A stretch of 64,000 bases of DNA, from the NCBI RefSeq assembly GCF_021353265.1, contig NZ_JAJTWU010000004.1, forward strand, positions 186,001-250,000, given 5' to 3'. Source of the stretch: Pelomonas cellulosilytica. GTDB lineage: Bacteria; Pseudomonadota; Gammaproteobacteria; Burkholderiales; Burkholderiaceae_C. Shown piece by piece: positions 36,400-43,611 of this stretch. The notes below the pieces were generated by a model, which saw nothing but the letters and a program-made list of their open reading frames with translations, was not told the origin of the DNA and ran no database searches. The position numbers and the translations under genes are program-made. Positions within the stretch are counted from its first letter, which is position 1. Every line of letters begins with the position of its first letter.

Positions 36400-37961
36400 C
36401 AGCCCGGCCGTCCCAGCGCCTTCGGCCGCATGCCCGCGGCCAAAAGCACGGCGAAGTAGACGATGGCGCTGGCACCCAGACTGACCGCCATCGCAAGCGC
36501 ACGCTGGAATTCCTGGGCGCCCAGGCCGATCCAGTCCAGCCGCCCCGCCAGCTGCCACTGCAGCAGCCCCATGGCCGCGCAACCCAGCGCCACGCGCAGT
36601 GAGAACATGGCCCAGCCCGGCTCAGGCCTGTAGCTGCCCAGTTTCCTCAGCCCCCACAACAGCCAGCTGGCATTGACGAGCGCGCCCAGGCCGATCGATA
36701 GCGCCAGGCCCGCGACGCCCACCCAGGGCACGAAGACGAGGTTGAAGCACTGGGTCAGCACCAGCACGCCGACGGCGATCTTGGCCGGCGTACCGGTGTC
36801 CTGGCGGGCGTAGAAGCCCGGCGCCAGCACCTTGACGGCGATGAGCCCGAGCAGCCCCACGCCCCAGCCCATGACGGACTGCGCCGTGTGCATCACGTCG
36901 GCTGCGGTGAACTTGCCGCGGTGGTAGAGCACCGCGGTCAGCGGCTCGGCAAACACCAGCAGCGCGACGGCGCAAGGCAGCGCCAGCAGCAGCACCATGC
37001 GCAGGCCCCAGTCGAGCAGGCGGCTGTAGCGCTCGGCATCACCACCGGCCTGCGCGGCCGACAGCTGCGGCGTCAGCACCGCGCTCAACGCCACGCCCAG
37101 CAGGCCGATGGGGAACTCCATGAGCCGGTCGGCGTAGTTCAGCCACGAGGTCGCGCCGTCGCCAAGATGGGTAGAGATCTGTGTGTTGATCATCAGCGAC
37201 AGCTGCGACACGCCAACGCCCAGCAGCGCCGGCACCATGTTGATGAGCATGCGCTTGACGCCCGGATGTGCCTGCGACTGGCGCAGGCCGCGCCACGTCC
37301 AGCGCATGCGCGGCCGCATACCGATGCGGGCCAGCGCCGGCCACTGCACCGCCAGCTGCAACACGCCACCCAGCATGACGCCGACCGCCATGCCGTAGAT
37401 GCCCGGCAATCCCGCTCGCTCCAACGGCCCGACCAGCGCCCAGCCGCAGGCGATCATGCTGAGGTTCAGCAGCACCGGCGACGCCGCCGGCACGACGAAG
37501 CGCCGCCATGTGTTCAGGATGCCGGCCGACAGCGCCACCAGCGACATGAAGCCGATGTACGGGAACATAAAGCGGGTCATGACCACCGACGCGTCGAAGG
37601 TCTGCGCCGACAGCCCTGCCCCTAGCAGCCACACCAGCAACGGTGCCGCGACGATGCCCAGCACTGAGGTGGCCGCGAGCGCCCACAGCAGCACGGTCGC
37701 CACGGCGTCGATCAGTTCATGTGTCGCCTCGTCGCCCTGCGTCGTCCGCGACGCCGCCAGCAGCGGCACGAAGGCCTGCGAGAACGCGCCCTCGGCGAAC
37801 AACCGCCGCAGCAGGTTGGGAATGCGAAAGGCGACGAGGAAGGCGTCGGTGAAACCGGTCGCGCCGAACAGCCCGGCCACCATCTGTTCGCGGACGAGGC
37901 CGGTGATGCGCGAGGTCAGGGTCAGAAGGGAGATGGTCGACGCAGCGCGCAACAGATTCAT
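36399..37961 (-). CDS. murJ: Lipid II flippase MurJ
   Basis: Inner-membrane flippase moving undecaprenyl-PP-MurNAc-GlcNAc peptide to the periplasmic side for peptidoglycan synthesis. The 520-residue protein has about 14 hydrophobic helices and family motifs NLLRAASTISLLTLTSRITG, GFTDAFLVAFRIPNLLRRLF and AEGAFSQAFVPL at the N-terminus. Near the C-terminus the sequence resembles other betaproteobacterial MviN proteins. It diverges from rpsT over 119 bases, a pairing widely conserved in proteobacteria, and is followed by the SirB1-like gene with a one-base overlap. Confidence 0.97.
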   Translation of the reverse strand: MNLLRAASTISLLTLTSRITGLVREQMVAGLFGATGFTDAFLVAFRIPNLLRRLFAEGAFSQAFVPLLAASRTTQGDEATHELIDAVATVLLWALAATSVLGIVAAPLLVWLLGAGLSAQTFDASVVMTRFMFPYIGFMSLVALSAGILNTWRRFVVPAASPVLLNLSMIACGWALVGPLERAGLPGIYGMAVGVMLGGVLQLAVQWPALARIGMRPRMRWTWRGLRQSQAHPGVKRMLINMVPALLGVGVSQLSLMINTQISTHLGDGATSWLNYADRLMEFPIGLLGVALSAVLTPQLSAAQAGGDAERYSRLLDWGLRMVLLLALPCAVALLVFAEPLTAVLYHRGKFTAADVMHTAQSVMGWGVGLLGLIAVKVLAPGFYARQDTGTPAKIAVGVLVLTQCFNLVFVPWVGVAGLALSIGLGALVNASWLLWGLRKLGSYRPEPGWAMFSLRVALGCAAMGLLQWQLAGRLDWIGLGAQEFQRALAMAVSLGASAIVYFAVLLAAGMRPKALGRPG

Positions 37962-38016
37962 GGCGGCGGATTATCTGTGTCGCAATCACGGCAGTTTCGA
38001 ATCCAGCCGCCAACAC

Positions 38017-38046
38017 TTGGCCTTGACACCATTTGCAGGCTATACT
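38017..38046 (+). promoter_or_regulatory. Candidate promoter of rpsT
   Basis: TTGGCC (4 of 6) and TATACT (5 of 6) separated by 18 bases, with the start codon 35 bases after the -10. A better-looking TTGACA at 38023 has only 12 bases to the same -10, so it cannot be the partner. Confidence 0.55.
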
Positions 38047-38080
38047 CGCTGTCTTTGCACCATCTGGGTATAGATACAGC

Positions 38081-38377
38081 ATGGCAACCAGCTCCAAAGC
38101 CAAGAAGAAGACGGTTCGCCTGGCATCGGGCCGCAAGCGCGCTCGCCAGGACGTCAAACTGAACGCCGCCAACACGGCGCTGCGCTCCAAATTCCGCACG
38201 GTCATCAAGAACGTGCAAAAGGCCGTGACGGCTGGCGACAAAGCCAAGGCCGCCGACCTGTTCAAGACCGCCCAGGTCGTCATCGACTCCGTCGCCGACA
38301 AGGGCATCTTCCACAAGAACAAGGCCGCTCGTCACAAGAGCCGCCTGTCCGCCAAGATCAAGGCGCTCGCCGCCTGA
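38081..38377 (+). CDS. rpsT: 30S ribosomal protein S20
   Basis: Ribosomal protein of 98 residues that binds 16S rRNA early in 30S assembly. The lysine-rich sequence [20 protein letters not shown], then [16 protein letters not shown] and [20 protein letters not shown], is standard S20. The frame is open for 16 codons upstream, but that part lies across the promoter and is not coding. Followed by a strong terminator, so it is a single-gene transcript. In other bacteria S20 represses its own translation; no such site could be identified here. Confidence 0.98.
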   Translation: MATSSKAKKKTVRLASGRKRARQDVKLNAANTALRSKFRTVIKNVQKAVTAGDKAKAADLFKTAQVVIDSVADKGIFHKNKAARHKSRLSAKIKALAA

Positions 38378-38403
38378 CACCCAATCCAGCTCTGGTGCAA
38401 GCC

Positions 38404-38427
38404 AAAGGCCCGCTCTGCGGGCCTTTT
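38404..38427 (+). terminator. Intrinsic terminator of rpsT
   Basis: AAAGGCCCGC / GCGGGCCTTT, a perfect 10-bp stem with a TCT loop, and a T run, 26 bases after the stop. The flanking A run would let it serve the opposite strand weakly too. Confidence 0.88.
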
Positions 38428-38614
38428 GCATTTGTGCTTTCGGCATTGAGCATGCCACACCCAGAGCGGCGCAGATCCGCCCCAAGCTAGACCGCGGGCA
38501 ATGCGAGAGCAGCCCCATGCGGCGACATCGCCGCCGACATCGCCGCCAAAAGGCACAAGCCCGTCAGTCTCGCCGTCATCAGTCAGGCGAGAGCGGACGA
38601 GGAGGCGTGACAGT
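38428..38614. other. Gene-free gap with a 12-bp tandem repeat
   Basis: No gene is supported between rpsT and the convergent alpha/beta hydrolase gene. The only structure seen is a perfect double copy of GACATCGCCGCC at 38524-38547, whose first copy forms a small CGGCGA/TCGCCG palindrome with the preceding bases. Two units are too few for a CRISPR or satellite. Confidence 0.5.
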
Positions 38615-39493
38615 TCAATGCCACTCGCCCGGCTCGACACCGTGCCGGCTGCGATCCCGGAGCCAGTCGACAACGGCGCGCGCCACCCATTGCGGGTCGT
38701 CCAGCGGCAGATCGTGGCCGGCCTTGGTATGCAGGCGCAGCGGCGCCCCCCAGGCGCGGCTGATGGCCTGCGAGCAACGCCAGTCCACCAGATCATCGGC
38801 CTTGCTGCACAGCAGCAGCATCGGGGCCGCCGGGCGCGTGCGGCTCGCGCGGTAGCGCAGGCTGGCCAGCAACTGGCGCGCCGTGTTGCGCACGCCCAGC
38901 GGATGCTGGCGCTGCAATTCCACCCAGCGGTCGATGACGGCCTGCGGCGGGGTCAGCCGCGTCGTCAGGCTCAGCACACGCTCTTCCCGCAGGCGCGCGC
39001 TGAAGCGGCTCAGCGACAACAGCGCCAGGCCAATGTAGTTCAGCGGGCTCCGCTTGCGAAACACCTCGCTGAACGGACGCAGGCTGGGGTTGATCAGCAC
39101 ACCCGCCTCGACTTCCTCCGGATAACGGTTGACCCAGTCACTCAGCACCGCTGCACCGAGCGACATGCCGACGAGGGACAACGGTCCGGCGACGCCGCGG
39201 CGGCGCAGTTCGGCACGGCAGGCATCGACGATGGCCGATACCTGCGTCGGGCTGGCCTGGCGGCGCAGCGTGCCGGTGCCGGGCAGGTCCAGTGAGATGA
39301 CGTCGGTCGCCGGCTGCAGCGCGCGCAGCTCGCGCGCCAGATGCTCCGGGAAGACGCCCCAATGGCCGCTCTCGCGGGACAGCCCGCGCAGCAGCACCCA
39401 GCGGCTGTGCACCGCCGACAGCGCACGCGCCTGCACCGCGCCCGGAGCAGCAGACAGAGGATCGACGGCGGCGGCGCGGAGGGTCATCGGCAT
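38615..39493 (-). CDS. Alpha/beta fold hydrolase
   Basis: Cytoplasmic-looking hydrolase of 292 residues. The nucleophile elbow is SLVGMSLGAAVLSDWV (G-x-S-x-G), preceded by LDLPGTGTLRRQASPT; an acid lies in CSKADDLVD and the histidine in AGHDLPLDDP. The cap region is short. Substrate unknown; esterase or thioesterase roles are equally possible. Typical triad and spacing make activity likely. It lies between rpsT and a DUF3579 gene on the opposite strand and shows no operon partner within 60 bases. Confidence 0.85.
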   Translation of the reverse strand: MPMTLRAAAVDPLSAAPGAVQARALSAVHSRWVLLRGLSRESGHWGVFPEHLARELRALQPATDVISLDLPGTGTLRRQASPTQVSAIVDACRAELRRRGVAGPLSLVGMSLGAAVLSDWVNRYPEEVEAGVLINPSLRPFSEVFRKRSPLNYIGLALLSLSRFSARLREERVLSLTTRLTPPQAVIDRWVELQRQHPLGVRNTARQLLASLRYRASRTRPAAPMLLLCSKADDLVDWRCSQAISRAWGAPLRLHTKAGHDLPLDDPQWVARAVVDWLRDRSRHGVEPGEWH

Positions 39494-39563
39494 TGAAAGC
39501 TGGTAGCCGCTCAGGATAGCGGCGGCCGAGGCGCCCGCGGCCTGGGATTGACGCTAGTCGCCG

Positions 39564-39893
39564 TCAGGCACCGGGCTTGTTGTCAGGCAGCAGGCAGGCA
39601 TCGGCGACCTGCAGGTTGTTGTCACGCGCAAAGTTCATGACGAAGTCCCAGGCCATGGGTTCCAGGCGCTTGAGTTCCTCGTTCACGATGACGCACTTGA
39701 CACCATTGATGACAGTAGGGACGCACAACGGCGAGTAGCCGATGTGGGCGCCGATGCCGCCACGCACGCCACCCGGGCGGAAGCTCGACATCGCGCCAGC
39801 CAGCCGTTCGGCCCAGTCGCTCGGGCGGAAGGTCCGTCCATCCAGTGTCACACCTTGGATGAATACTTCGCGCGGCGGTTGGGCAACGGTCAT
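39564..39893 (-). CDS. DUF3579 domain-containing protein
   Basis: Small cytoplasmic protein of 109 residues with REVFIQGVTLDGRTFRPSDW, RLAGAMSSFRPGG and CVIVNEELKRLEPMAWDFV, typical of DUF3579, a family largely confined to betaproteobacteria and commonly found beside arginine biosynthesis genes. I start at MTVAQPPREVF, which is the usual N-terminus. It diverges from argD over 147 bases. Function unknown; the genomic link suggests a regulatory or accessory role in arginine metabolism, which is inference. Confidence 0.87.
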   Translation of the reverse strand: MTVAQPPREVFIQGVTLDGRTFRPSDWAERLAGAMSSFRPGGVRGGIGAHIGYSPLCVPTVINGVKCVIVNEELKRLEPMAWDFVMNFARDNNLQVADACLLPDNKPGA

Positions 39894-40040
39894 GGAGGGA
39901 AGCAGCGTCTCGGTACAGCGGCTGGCGCTGCAAAAACGGCTATTGTGCCCTGGACCGGAATCCAACTGTTGCGGCGCAGCATTCAGCGCGACGTCGAACC
40001 TAGAATCATTGATTCACTTTTGCACAAACCCGGAGACCCG

Positions 40041-41246
40041 ATGAACGCTGTCCCCACCTCGTCCGAACCGCACGTGATGCCGACCTACGGCCGCCTGCCC
40101 GTCGCCCTGTCGCACGGCCAGGGCTGCTGGGTCTGGGACACCGACGGCCGACGACTGCTGGACGGCCTCGGCGGCATCGCGGTCAACACGCTGGGCCACA
40201 ACCACCCGCGCCTCGTGCCGGCGCTGCAGGACCAGATCGCCAAGCTGATCCACACCAGCAACTACTACCGCATCCCGCTGCAGGAGCAGCTGGCCGCCAA
40301 GCTGTGCGAGCTGTCGGGGCTGGCCAACGTCTTCTTCTGCAACAGCGGGCTGGAAGCCAACGAGGCGGCGATCAAGATCGCCCGCAAGTTCGGCCATGAC
40401 CGCGGCATCGAGGCACCGGAGATCATGGTCTTCGAAGGCGCCTTCCATGGCCGCTCGATCGCGACGCTGTCGGCCACGGCCAACCCCAAGATCCAAGCCG
40501 GCTTCGGGCCGCTGGTGCCGGGCTTCGTGCGCGTGCCGCTGAACGACATCTTGGCGGTGGAAACCGCCGTCGCGGAGCATCCCGGCCTGACGGCCATCTT
40601 CCTGGAGACCATCCAGGGCGAAGGCGGCATCAACCCGGCCCGCGTCGAGTTCCTGCAGGCGTTGCGCCGCATCTGCGACGAGCGCAACCTGCTTCTGATG
40701 CTGGACGAGGTGCAGTGTGGCGTCGGCCGCACTGGCAAATGGTTCGCCCACCAGTGGGCCGGCATCAAGCCGGACGTCATGCCGCTGGCCAAGGGGCTGG
40801 GCTCCGGCGTGCCCATCGGTGCCGTCATCTGCGGCCCGCGCGCGGCCGACGTACTGAAGGCCGGCAACCATGGCACGACGTTCGGCGGCAATCCGCTGGC
40901 CATGCGTGCCGGCTTCGAGACGCTGACCATCATGGAAGAAGACGGCCTACTGGCCAACGCCGAGGCCGTGGGTGCCACGCTGCGCGGCGCGCTGGCCGAA
41001 GGGCTGGCCGGCGAGGCCGGCGTCGTCGAAATCCGCGGCCAGGGCCTGATGCTGGGCGTGGAATTGGACCGGCCGGCAGGCGCATTGCTGGGCCAGGCGC
41101 TGGACGCCGGCCTGCTGCTGAGCATCACGGCCGACCGCGTCGTGCGCCTGCTGCCACCGCTGATCCTCACCCACGACGAGGCCCGGCAGATCGCCGCCAT
41201 CCTTGTGCCGCTGATCAAGGCCTTTGTGGCCCAACCCAAGCCATGA
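40041..41246 (+). CDS. argD: Acetylornithine aminotransferase
   Basis: PLP enzyme converting N-acetylglutamate semialdehyde to N-acetylornithine, and in some bacteria also acting in lysine synthesis. The 401-residue protein shows WDTDGRRLLDGLGGIAVNTL, FFCNSGLEANEAAIKIARKF, MLDEVQCGVGRTGKWFAHQW and the PLP lysine Lys251 in PLAKGLGSGVPIGA. The ATG follows GGAGACCCG; the open frame begins far upstream across the DUF3579 gene and that part is shadow. argF begins 17 bases after its stop. Confidence 0.96.
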   Translation: MNAVPTSSEPHVMPTYGRLPVALSHGQGCWVWDTDGRRLLDGLGGIAVNTLGHNHPRLVPALQDQIAKLIHTSNYYRIPLQEQLAAKLCELSGLANVFFCNSGLEANEAAIKIARKFGHDRGIEAPEIMVFEGAFHGRSIATLSATANPKIQAGFGPLVPGFVRVPLNDILAVETAVAEHPGLTAIFLETIQGEGGINPARVEFLQALRRICDERNLLLMLDEVQCGVGRTGKWFAHQWAGIKPDVMPLAKGLGSGVPIGAVICGPRAADVLKAGNHGTTFGGNPLAMRAGFETLTIMEEDGLLANAEAVGATLRGALAEGLAGEAGVVEIRGQGLMLGVELDRPAGALLGQALDAGLLLSITADRVVRLLPPLILTHDEARQIAAILVPLIKAFVAQPKP

Positions 41247-41263
41247 AGCCGGGAGACGGACTG

Positions 41264-42205
41264 ATGCGTCACTACCTGCAGTTCAAGGACCTGCGCACCG
41301 AGGAATACACCTATCTGTTCGAGCGCGCAGCCATCATCAAGCGCCGCTTCAAGAACTACGAGAAGTACCAGCCGCTGCAGGACCGCACGTTGGCAATGAT
41401 CTTCGAGAAGGCGTCCACGCGTACCCGGGTGAGCTTCGAGGCGGGCATGTACCAGATGGGCGGCTCGGTCGTGCACTTGACGACCGGCGACAGCCAGCTC
41501 GGCCGCGCCGAGCCGGTGGAGGATTCCGCGCGCGTCATCAGTCGCATGGTCGACCTGGTCATGATCCGGACCTTCGAGCAAAAGAAGATCGAGCGCTTCG
41601 CCGCGCACTCGCGCGTGCCGGTCATCAACGGCCTGACGAACGAGTACCACCCCTGCCAAATCCTGGCCGACCTGTTCACCTTCCTGGAGGCACGCGGCAT
41701 GGACCGCCGGGGCGCCATCGACATGGACGCGCTGAAGGGCCGCGTCGTGGCTTGGGTGGGCGACGGCAACAACATGGCCCACACTTGGCTGCAGGCGGCG
41801 GAGATCCTCGGCTTCACCGTGCATGTCAGCACACCCAGCGGCTACGAAATCGACCCGGCCGTGGCCGGCGTGAAGGACGCCGGCTGCTACAAGGTCTTCA
41901 AGGACCCGCGCGAGGCCTGCGTGGGTGCCGACCTCGTGACGACCGACGTCTGGACCAGCATGGGCTATGAGGCCGAGAACGAGGCCCGCAAGGCCGCGTT
42001 CGCGGACTGGTGCGTGGACGCCCACATGATGGCCCGCGCCAAGCCCGACGCCCTCTTCATGCACTGCCTTCCCGCGCACCGCGGTGAAGAGGTGGCTGCC
42101 GAGGTCATCGATGGCCCGCAATCCGTCGTCTGGGACGAAGCTGAGAACAGGATGCACGTGCAGAAGGCACTCATGGAGTACTTGCTGCTCGGGCGGATTG
42201 GCTGA
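41264..42205 (+). CDS. argF: Ornithine carbamoyltransferase
   Basis: Makes citrulline from ornithine and carbamoyl phosphate. The 313-residue protein has the carbamoyl-phosphate loop STRTR at 51-55, HPCQILADLFTF at 129, WVGDGNNMAHTWLQA and the ornithine/catalytic cysteine motif HCLPAHRG at 267. I chose the second ATG, since MRHYLQFKDL is the usual OTC start and GGGAGA precedes it; an ATG 21 bases upstream overlaps the argD stop as ATGA and may also be used. A strong terminator closes the argD-argF operon. Confidence 0.97.
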   Translation: MRHYLQFKDLRTEEYTYLFERAAIIKRRFKNYEKYQPLQDRTLAMIFEKASTRTRVSFEAGMYQMGGSVVHLTTGDSQLGRAEPVEDSARVISRMVDLVMIRTFEQKKIERFAAHSRVPVINGLTNEYHPCQILADLFTFLEARGMDRRGAIDMDALKGRVVAWVGDGNNMAHTWLQAAEILGFTVHVSTPSGYEIDPAVAGVKDAGCYKVFKDPREACVGADLVTTDVWTSMGYEAENEARKAAFADWCVDAHMMARAKPDALFMHCLPAHRGEEVAAEVIDGPQSVVWDEAENRMHVQKALMEYLLLGRIG

Positions 42206-42227
42206 ACCGCTTCCAGCACCCATGACG

Positions 42228-42257
42228 AAAAGCCGGCTGCTCGCGCAGCCGGCTTTT
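42228..42257. terminator. Bidirectional terminator between argF and PEP-CTERM gene
   Basis: AAAAGCCGGCTGC / GCAGCCGGCTTTT, a perfect 13-bp stem around a TCGC loop with A and T runs at opposite ends. It can serve both argF and the convergent PEP-CTERM gene, whose stop is 18 bases further. Confidence 0.9.
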
Positions 42258-42274
42258 CATTTGGCGACGACGGT

Positions 42275-42844
42275 TCAACCGCGACGGCGACGGGCGGCAA
42301 TCAGCGCGCCACCGGCCAGCAGCAGCGCGACGCTGCTGGGTTCGGGAACGGCGGCGATGTTGTCCAGCGCGGCGATGCCCGCGGTGGCGGTCAGGTCGAA
42401 CGACTTGGCGGAACCGCCAAAGCTCAGCACGGTCTGCTTCCAGCTGTCATAGCCTCCGGTGGAAGTCAGCGTGATGGAACCCAGCAGGCTGCCAGTACCG
42501 TTCACGCCGGAGTAGGCCTTGACGACGGCGGTGTCCGTACCAGCGTAGTAGAAGCTCAAGCCGCCCGTCACGCCGGCGGCGACGTTCATGTAGGCCGCCT
42601 GGTTGACGGTACCGTCGAGTTGCGCGAAGGCAATGCCCTGCGACGACGGTGCGTTGCTGTAGAACGGCGTTGCGTCGACGTTCGACAGACCCAGCACGTT
42701 GGTGAAGCTCACGCCTTGCGCGGCGTAGGTGTCGTCGACGGGGGTGCCGTAGCCCCAGTCTTGCTCGAAGTCGATGGACAGCGGGGCGGCGGCGAAGGCG
42801 GGAGAAGCCAGGCCGAGGGCCAGGGCGAGGGTGGCGAGCTTCAT
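42275..42844 (-). CDS. PEP-CTERM sorting domain protein
   Basis: Exported protein of 189 residues: signal peptide (KLATLALALGLASPAFAA), an acidic/aromatic beta-rich middle (SIDFEQDWGYGTPVDDTYAA, GSLLGSITLTSTGGYDSWKQ), and a C-terminal sorting tag AVPEPSSVALLLAGGALIAA with an RRRR end. No cysteine. The middle resembles small carbohydrate-binding-like beta sandwiches found in many PEP-CTERM proteins, but no named family could be assigned. I use the ATG at MKLATLAL, preceded by a purine-rich stretch. Regulated separately from neighbours: both sides are terminators or divergent genes. Confidence 0.87.
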   Translation of the reverse strand: MKLATLALALGLASPAFAAAPLSIDFEQDWGYGTPVDDTYAAQGVSFTNVLGLSNVDATPFYSNAPSSQGIAFAQLDGTVNQAAYMNVAAGVTGGLSFYYAGTDTAVVKAYSGVNGTGSLLGSITLTSTGGYDSWKQTVLSFGGSAKSFDLTATAGIAALDNIAAVPEPSSVALLLAGGALIAARRRRG

Positions 42845-43036
42845 TGAAAACTCCAGGGATGGGAAGGATGGGGCGGCATTGAGGCCGCAGCGTCTGAACG
42901 GGGGCGGAGTGTGGTCAGCAAAGACGACAGCCACGTGACGTCTTGAAGGCAGAGCCGCCCTTCAACGCGGGCGGTTCACGCCGCTGTCATCGACAGCTGC
43001 CATGGTCCGCGGCCCCTGCCCCACCGCCTTGCCACC

Positions 43037-43486
43037 ATGACCACCCCCACCCTGCCCCGCCGACAGTTGCTGGTGGCGCTGGCCGCCGTCAGCCTCGCCC
43101 GCCCGTCGCGCGCCTGCGAGTTCTACAGCAGCCGCATGCGCATCTGGCACCCCTGGACGCGTGCGACGCGCGTCGACGCCGACACCGCCAGGCTCTGCAT
43201 GCGATTCGACGAAGTGCAGCAAACGGACCGGTTGATCGGCGTCGAGACCCCCGTGGCTGCGGGGGTTCGGCTGGCCGGACCGGGCGCACCTGAGGGTGGC
43301 GGCGGGCTGTCGCTGCTGATCCCGGAGGGCCAGACGCTGACGCTCAGCGAAGAGGGCCAGTACCTGGAACTGTTGGACCTGCAGCAGCCGCTGCAGCTGG
43401 GCCGCAGCTTCCCGCTGCGCCTGGTGTTCGAGTCCGCCGAACCGGTCAATGCACTGCTCAACGTGGACTACGCCGGCCTGAGCTGA
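43037..43486 (+). CDS. PCu(A)C-like copper chaperone homologue without the usual ligands
   Basis: Exported protein of 149 residues with a twin-arginine-like signal (LPRRQLLVALAAVSLARPSR). The fold signature is recognisable: IWHPWTRATRVDADTARLCM (compare the W-A-R-A-T opening of PCu(A)C) and LDLQQPLQLGRSFPLRLVFE near the end. In PCu(A)C proteins copper is held by H/M residues in H(M)x10Mx21HxM; here the late HxM is replaced by GQYLELL, and only scattered M and H remain, so copper binding is doubtful. It may have a changed ligand or role. No copper gene lies beside it. Confidence 0.7.
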   Translation: MTTPTLPRRQLLVALAAVSLARPSRACEFYSSRMRIWHPWTRATRVDADTARLCMRFDEVQQTDRLIGVETPVAAGVRLAGPGAPEGGGGLSLLIPEGQTLTLSEEGQYLELLDLQQPLQLGRSFPLRLVFESAEPVNALLNVDYAGLS

Positions 43487-43611
43487 CGCCGATCCGAAGC
43501 CCTGCATTTCGGGCCACGCGACGTCGCCAAGCCGTCACGCCGAGGTCATGGCCGGTCCATAGCATCCGCCCCGTTTTTGGCCCCCCACTCATCTCCCCTG
43601 GAGCCGCTTCC

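Noticed and set aside
38023-38046. TTGACA plus TATACT as the rpsT promoter
   Set aside because: Only 12 bases separate them, too short for sigma70; TTGGCC six bases upstream has proper spacing.
38524-38547. 12-bp tandem repeat as a CRISPR or satellite
   Set aside because: Only two units, no spacers and no cas genes; recorded as a small tandem duplication.
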